Origin: Moniliophthora roreri
Taxonomy: Eukaryota; Basidiomycota; Agaricomycetes; Agaricales; Marasmiaceae
Length of the DNA: 64,000 nt
Assembly (NCBI GenBank): GCA_001466705.2
Contig: LATX02000221.1
Location: 1-64,000, forward strand
Direction: 5' to 3'
The translations under genes were made by a program, and so were the position numbers. Position 1 is the stretch's first letter. Each line of letters starts with the position of its first letter. The notes under the pieces were generated by a model. It was not told where the DNA came from. It did not search any database and saw only the letters and a program-made list of their open reading frames with translations. Below are positions 58,391 through 64,000 of the stretch, one piece after another.

Positions 58391-59860
58391 TCATGATGGT
58401 GCATCAGCTGGGTTCTGTGCACTGGGTACATATCTGGTGTGGATGTAGAATTGGTATTCTTCAACGATGCAGTGAATGCGTTTGAATATGCTGTTTGTAG
58501 GTCGGTTTTTGCTTCTTCCATTCCACCACCCTTCGACCACTCCTTCATTATCGCCATAGATCTTGTAGTGGTGCCCTGGTTTTCCCCGTTCTGCGATAAT
58601 GAGAACGAGAAGCCAGAAGGCTGCTGCTTCTGCCCATCCAATGTCTCGCTCGTTATTGCCTTGCCAACCTGGGAGGAGGCGGTATGCTCTCCAGAAGCCG
58701 CAGACGCATATGCCAATGCCAATGCCTCCGCTGGTGTTGGAGTATGCATGTAGATCAACTAGTTCAGCAGGTCCTGGAATTGGTCTTGAGATAGGTGACT
58801 TTAGGTGTTCTTTCCACCATGTGAGATCGTTAGGGAGATTCTTAGGGGGACGATGGCGGGAGAAGGGAGAAGCTTTTGATAATGTGCCCATGAGCTTTTC
58901 AAACTCAATTAGGTATGCTCGGCCCGCAGTAAGTACAAAGCTCACATGTAGAAGCTTACCATATAAGCTCGAGGTTTCTTCATAGTCATGGGAGCTCTGT
59001 GCTTCCCATTCTTCAACTGAATTGAGGTACTTCTCGCGCTTGGTGAGTGGAACAGCTACTACCATGTCTGGCAAGTTCCATTCAAAGCCAAAATAGATTG
59101 GCGTAAAGCAGAATGCGATGTCCTTTGGAAGCTCCCACATGTAACCCAGACATTGAGAAATTGCATCGATATCATCAAAATTATATGTATATAATGCATC
59201 TTCATGTGATCGAGGTGAGGCGAATGAGTGGTCAGTGAGTGGAAAAGTGAAATCATCATCAAATTCTTCTGCATGGCCATCTGGCAGCGAGTCTCCCACA
59301 TAGAGAAGCCTGCCCTTCACATGTCTAACCCCTCCTGCGTCCTTCACCCTTTGTTTTAGCCTTTTTCGTGTATCATTAGCTTTTGCTAGCCACTTGCGCA
59401 AAATCCGGATCCACAGGTGGTCATCAACCCACTTCGTGAGGGGTCCCAAACCCTTAGCACGAAATATTTCAACACCTGCGTCAGCTACACGACCAAAGGT
59501 TCCTGGCACGGAAGATAGGCCAAACATGACACAGGTGTCTATTGCGAATTCATCCTTGTCGGATAAATGAACAACTGTCCCTGGCCACTGATCGGGGTGT
59601 AGCGGAATCATGTGGTATGCTTCTGAGACATTCCGAACAGCTCCCTGACTACCTGGAGGGACTGTCCACAGCAGGCGGCAGGTGTTGGCAAAGGTGCCCC
59701 AAAGGCACGGGTAGAGGGTGGAATCAATGGAGGAATTAATGGATGTGATGTTGTAAGTGTCGATAGCGCCGGCTGAAGGTGTGGTTGTAATATGTATTGT
59801 GGTTTTGCTCAGTAAAGGCAAAGGTAGAGGTTTGTACGGGTATGAGAAGTTTTGTACAAG
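58391..59860 (-). pseudogene. Reverse transcriptase-RNase H of the retrotransposon
   Basis: RT landmarks: VSEAYHMIPLHPDQWPGTVV, MFGLSSVPGTFGRVAD and KWVDDHLW (xDD box). The first catalytic Asp, expected before VSEAY, is Asn (AVRNVSEAY), so polymerase activity is doubtful. RNase H landmarks: LHAYSNTSGGIGIGI, IGWAEAAAFW, YGDNEGVVEGWW and SAQNPADAPS followed by TGA where the family has PSR. The first RNase H Asp also seems replaced (SN for SD). A TGA after KPGKF (59,861-59,863), where an Arg is expected before LVQNFSYPYKP, separates it from the upstream frame. Both stops fit CGA to TGA. Confidence 0.83.
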
Positions 59861-61831
59861 TCAGAACTTTCCTGGTTTCCCCGCTTTAGGTACCATGCTG
59901 ATCGGTGACGTCTGGAATGGTCCAAGCACGGCTTCAATGATGTGTTGTGGGTATGGGCCTAGCCAGCGCTTGGTGCGTAGCTCCTTCTCAACAATCGTAC
60001 TGAATGCTGATTGGTGTTCCTCAGAGGTGACCTTGTTGGGTGGCGAGAATGTGTGACAGAAAGTGGGAATGCCGGTATGAAATCCATCTTGAATGGATTG
60101 AGCAAGATTGTGGTATTTACACAAGAGGCCTGTTTTCTGTAATGCTTCGTGCCAAGCATTTGCGTGCAGCGATGTCAGCGCTGTTGACCTACGGGCCAAG
60201 TGGACAGTTCTGAGCTCCGTGATGAGCATCTCCACATCCTGAACACTCATGCTTGGTTGGGTGTGTGGTGTCAGTACAGCCGTTTGGCCGTTGCCAGTTG
60301 GTGCATATCTCAATGCCATTTGGGTTTTGTAGGTGTCTGTTGCTGTTGCGGCTGCATCGTGTGGGCTTCTTTTTATCCCACATAAGCTTTCGGGCACAGA
60401 CTTTAATGTTGTGTCTGTCCTAGCCAAGGCACATGGGGCAGCGTGAGTATTTGGCGGGTGTGTCAGAGTCTGCGGCACGAAATGACTGTTCGAAAGCAAC
60501 TGCGTTGTCTGACACATTGTTCTTGTTGATCCCTGCTGTGGCCTGCCGACGCTTCTTTGGTGAATAGGAAGACGGCGGTTTGTCTGATGGCGAGTCTGGG
60601 CGCGGTCTCTTTGATGGTGATGGCACCTGTCTCGTTGTCAATTTCTGAGGTGTGGAGAGGTGTGTGGACTCAATCTGGGCCGTGACGCTGTTCATCCTGT
60701 GATGATGTGAATAATGGAAGGTACGTGAATAGGGTCATAGCACAGGTGGCAGGCAGCATAGGCAGCAGGCGGCACAGGTAGCAGGTGGCATAGGCGACTA
60801 GTGGCACAGGCAGCAGGTAGCACGGGGTAGCAGGTAGCACGGGGTAGCAGGTAGCATGGGGTAGCAGTAGTATAGACGCAGGCAGAGAAAGAATGAATAG
60901 AGTTAGTTAGCAGTGACAACGACATGAACTTAAACAAGGACACATACCATTTGAGTGTCGCATCTATATCTTCTCTCTTGACAAATGACATACATTGTGT
61001 GAGGATTTTTTCGTTTATGATGGCGATGTTGAAGGGGTTGCCTGCCTCATTGGCTTCGTACCACTGTTGTCGTACGAGGCCGTGGTAACGTGCAAAGGCC
61101 TGTTCTCCTTGTGGGGTTCTAAGGTCGGCATGCATATCCATGTTGACATAGAACTGGGACCACATTTGTACATGAAAGTCGGGCCAATTGCCAAGATGGA
61201 GGCTCTGTAGGAAGCAAGTCTTGGCTCAGGAGATGTCGGTCCATGACAAGGATAGGTCGGGACGGGCATTAGGTGAGGGTTTTGCTGAGTCCACGACCTT
61301 CACGGAGAGGGTAGAGTTGGAGTCTTTGGTGAGTGAGAACTCGGTTTCTTCGGTGAGTTTCCTTGCGTTATCGAACGCCTCTTTGGTCGCCTCTGGGAGG
61401 CAATACCACAGAGGCACAAACTCGCAGTTCTGGAGTTTTGCTCTGGCATAAGGATGGAGTCGTTCGAGTAGACGGTCTATCCCCTTGTTCGGGTCAATTG
61501 GATGTAATTTGGCCCTCTTCTTCTCCTTCTCTTTCAAGGTCTCTTCTTCCTGCTTCTTCTCTTCTTCTGCCTTGAGCTGTGCATCCTCTATTTCCTGCTG
61601 CCTTCTCTGATCCTCTGTTTCTCTATCTGCTGCCGTCTGTTGTTGCCATAGCGCTCTGCGTTCTTCGTTTCCTGTCTGCCATGCGTTTAGCAAGTGCTGA
61701 GCAGCTTGTTCCAGCGTAGTGATATCAGGAAGTGCCTCACTGGCAATGAGAGCATTCCGTACGTCTAAATGGCAGTCGTGGTTGAAGTCTGGCCTTGGTT
61801 CAAGGGCCGGATCATACTGTAGACGTTGCAT
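59861..61831 (-). pseudogene. Gag-like ORF of the retrotransposon, with intron and stops
   Basis: Starts MQRLQYDPALEPRPDFNHDC. A charged coiled coil (residues about 65-110, rich in Glu, Lys and Gln) is followed by HPYARAKLQNCEFVPLWYCL. A TGA (61,226-61,228) after SLSWTDIS interrupts the same frame, which continues as AKTCFLQSLHLGNWPDFHVQ. A 251-bp intron (60,697-60,947, GTATGT...CACAG) follows DATLKW and splices in frame to MNSVTAQIEST. Next is a Ser/Pro/Lys-rich linker, then Cys/His motifs: CPMCLG, ICTNWQRPNGC, and HECSGCGDAHHGAQNC. It then runs into sequence leading to RT. Zinc knuckles imply RNA binding. Additional TAG codons near 60,420 and 60,189 suggest decay or separate ORFs. Confidence 0.72.
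60730..60870. repeat. Minisatellite inside the gag intron
   Basis: Tandem GCAGGTAGCACGGGGTA units (about 17 bp) and shorter CAGGCAGCA/CAGGTGGCA variants fill much of the 251-bp intron. Confidence 0.75.
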
Positions 61832-62090
61832 GTTGACTGATTAAGTTGGAAATGATTATGCGACGTGATGTATGGAAGAATGTGGAGTAGCGACAGCGTA
61901 CAAGTAGAGAGAAAGAAAGAAAACACAGAGCCAGGAACGAGGACTCAGAGGTGGCTTAGGCCTGCTAGAGTCTTCGGACGTTGTGCTGGCGGTGTGAACA
62001 AAAGAGGACACCGCATCACGTAAACGTCCAAAGACGTATATCTGTCTCATCCTCGTTCCTCGGACACAACAGATCAGCTAGTTTTGATGT
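61832..62090 (-). other. 5' non-coding end of the tyrosine-recombinase element
   Basis: CpG-containing sequence between the gag start and repeat B. It includes AGGAACGAGGA and its inverse TCCTCGTTCCT (about 61,933 and 62,052) and GACGT-rich stretches. Presumably promoter and terminal repeat sequence. Confidence 0.5.
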
Positions 62091-62091
62091 C

Positions 62092-62490
62092 TCTTCTAAG
62101 TACCTCCATACTGTTTGACTGCTTGTTGCACTTTGCAGATGTCATAGAAAGTTAAAATAAAAGTAAAATCCCATTGATAGCACTTTTGAGAGCTCAGTTA
62201 ACTAGCCAATGCATTCATTTGGTCATAGTTAGGTTCTCTACAGGTTTTGGGAGTGATCCACTTTGGATCTGATACATAAATAAATCAGAAGGTACAGCTT
62301 AGACACCTCTGTATAGCATATCATATAGCTCTTTGTACTTTCCAATGCACTATAGCTTCTCTAAAGCAATGACTAGCAGACTGGGCTCACTCTAGTCCTT
62401 GTTACCCAGTATCTTATGTCATATTCAAGTGTTCTGATTCAGAAGTAATGTAAAATGAATAAAATTGGGTCTTTTCTAGGTTTGCCATAT
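62092..62490. repeat. Right part of repeat B, split by the retrotransposon
   Basis: Starts TTTTGATGTCTCTTCTAAGT and matches 12,072-12,475. The left part of the same copy is at 56,450-56,555. Confidence 0.75.
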
Positions 62491-62570
62491 TAATGGAAGA
62501 TCTGGCCTAATGCAAAGGCCAAGATTTGCCGGTAGCATCAGCATAAGGCAGTTTGAGAGCATCTTTCAAA

Positions 62571-64000
62571 AGTGAAACTATTGACAACACTATATAACAT
62601 CCTTCACACCCATGGGAAGTTCTCATTCATCAATACAAGCTTTATTTCTCCCAGAAGACCTGATCCAAATGAATTTCAAGGCAGCTGTGAGGGCAGTGGT
62701 AGGGATAGCACTGAAGAGGGTGCATCAGCTGATGAGAAGGATCCAAATGCAGTCTACATTATCATACCCACTACACAAGCAAAACCATGCCAGAAAGGCA
62801 ACAATGTGCTGGGTGCATCAACTCAGCTGCCAAAACTAATGATCAAGGTGCCACCACTTACCACAGCACAGAAGCCTATTTTGGAGCCCAGAACAGAGTA
62901 TGTCACTGTTGAGGTGAAATGAACATTCTGCCCTCCAGAGCTGCAAGAGGACATCATCTCAAAGATGGATGCACATCATCATGCACATCCACTGATATCA
63001 GGATACTCAGTACCAACTGCTGAGAGCATTTATTACTGGGCTGTCAAGAAAATGTATGTGTTTTGTGAGTCACATAATTTATAAGAGTTGTAGGCATACT
63101 TTTGGGAAAACTGATACCATTCAAGCTGCTGGGATTTGTGGGCTCATTCTACTGCTATTAAAATTCCATGGCTGAGGACTATGATGCTTAATGAGAGTCA
63201 CTAGCATCATATAAAACAGGACTTTTTGCATCATTTTCATAAACCTCACCTTGACCTTTTAGTGTGGATCATCATCACAAAATTGGGACCAACATACCTG
63301 CAACTCAAGAACTTGACTGCTGAGTGTGAGCAGATGTATCAGGATCCAGCTGCCTGGAGGAAGCTGTTTAAGAAGAAGTGGCAACACTCCAAGCAGAAGG
63401 AGATTATGTTACCTATCAACTCAAAATATTGACTGGATCCCATTCACTGGACATGCACCTGTCCAATACAGGCTACTAACTGCTTCCTCCTCTGCAAACA
63501 TCTTGTCCAAGCTGTAGAACCAGTGCCTGCAGATTTCTTCTTTGAAGTTAAGCATAACTGCAAGCAACCCTTTTGGACACATCCTAGTCTCGTCCCAAAG
63601 CCAGATTATCTATCAGATCAATCAGACAATACTGCTGAGGTCTTTAATGCAGATGACCAAGTCCTTGTGCAGAATGAACTGGAAAATGGAAATGAATCTG
63701 AGGAAGAAGATGAATACCAAGTGGAAGTGGAAGCAGCAATGTTACCTACCAATGCAACATATAATGAGCATATGTGATCTATGGCCAAGTCATTGAGAGA
63801 CTTTGCAGATGCTCTGGATTATCAGCAACAATTCTGAGACAACCATTTCTTGAAGAACTTGAAATGACAGGGTGCTGGATTCTTCAGGTTGATGGAAAGT
63901 TGTTTTGCCAAGGAACATTGCCAGAACACAGATAGAGGGGTGCTGACAGTCACTTGGAGGTCTGATACAATCTTGGCAATGTTTTATTGCACTTGTCCAC
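62571..64000 (+). pseudogene. MULE-type transposase C-terminal remnant with SWIM zinc finger
   Basis: Plus-strand pieces: a head with DPNEFQGSCEGSGRDSTEEG, HPLISGYSVPTAESIYYWAV (about 63,000), LVWIIITKLGPTYLQLKNLT (63,260), then WTCTCPIQATNCFLLCKHLV (about 63,440-63,500). The last fits the SWIM finger CxCxnCxH that follows the MULE transposase domain in basidiomycete Mutator-like elements. After it come an acidic segment and SMAKSLRDFADALDYQQQF, FLKNLE and ILAMFYCTCP, the usual C-terminal order of these proteins. Several stops interrupt. The DDE catalytic domain would lie upstream and is absent here. Runs to the window edge. Confidence 0.72.

Larger units (their letters stand above)
56556..62090 (-). 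mobile_element. Tyrosine-recombinase (DIRS/Ngaro-type) retrotransposon
   Basis: Reading leftward: gag with zinc fingers, RT-RNase H, then tyrosine recombinase. It is inserted within repeat B: 56,450-56,555 holds the left part and 62,092-62,490 the right part of a repeat that is continuous elsewhere, apart from about 47 bp lost at the junction. CpG is retained and frames are long, so it is younger than the host repeat, yet each ORF has one or a few stops. Ngaro elements of this gene order are known from Agaricomycetes. I could not find the split direct repeats that would confirm Ngaro versus DIRS, so borders are approximate. Confidence 0.82.

Noticed and set aside
58210..58758. 182-codon minus frame overlapping the RNase H region
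   Set aside because: It is a shadow frame of the RT-RNase H ORF, whose motifs are clear in another frame.

Overview
The window looks like nuclear DNA of a mushroom-forming basidiomycete (Agaricomycetes). Genes are cut by many 45-75 bp GT-AG introns. The transposon families (KDZ transposase, SWIM-finger MULE, tyrosine-recombinase retrotransposon, Copia and Gypsy) and the host genes (glyoxal oxidase, FSH hydrolase, PNO1, KH protein) fit that group. Species cannot be told from the sequence.

The window has two compartments. Roughly 1-24,700 and 45,700-64,000 are almost wholly decayed transposable elements with very few CpG dinucleotides and many broken reading frames. Roughly 24,700-45,300 is gene-rich with normal CpG content.

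Left repeat block: an XPG/PIN nuclease pseudogene (1-1704), a 91-bp minisatellite, a clean solo LTR (6482-7125), a helicase pseudogene, then 9.2-22.3 kb of nested near-identical repeats with single-N joins. These contain a KDZ transposase remnant and several 209-bp Copia LTRs with gag pieces. Two terminal-inverted-repeat elements follow (22.3-25.0 kb).

Gene island, in order: adenosine deaminase-like (+), triple-KH RNA-binding protein (-), FSH serine hydrolase (+), secreted FAD-linked oxidase (+, one intron filled by a MITE holding a tRNA-like insert), a repeat-disturbed stretch (34.4-37.7 kb), asparagine synthase-like (+, one frameshift), PNO1 ribosome-assembly factor (+), glyoxal oxidase-like copper radical oxidase (-) and a UbiA-family prenyltransferase (-). 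Housekeeping genes (KH, PNO1) are mixed with enzymes typical of secreted oxidation or secondary metabolism (FAD oxidase, copper radical oxidase, UbiA, amidotransferase). A functional link among the latter is only a hypothesis.

Right repeat block: a TA-flanked MITE, a TTA-flanked TIR element, a truncated Gypsy element with intact target-site duplication, a 34-base poly-G run, a multi-intron gene of unrecognised family (51.6-53.1 kb), an inverted copy of the left minisatellite, a tyrosine-recombinase retrotransposon (56.6-62.1 kb) inserted into another repeat, and a SWIM-finger MULE remnant at the right edge.

Paired repeat arms repeatedly differ at CG versus TG/CA, which points to CpG-directed mutation silencing these elements. 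I found no strongly supported new biological system. The best leads are the insertion histories readable at base level, the uncharacterised spliced gene at 51.6 kb, and the oxidase/UbiA/amidotransferase neighbourhood.
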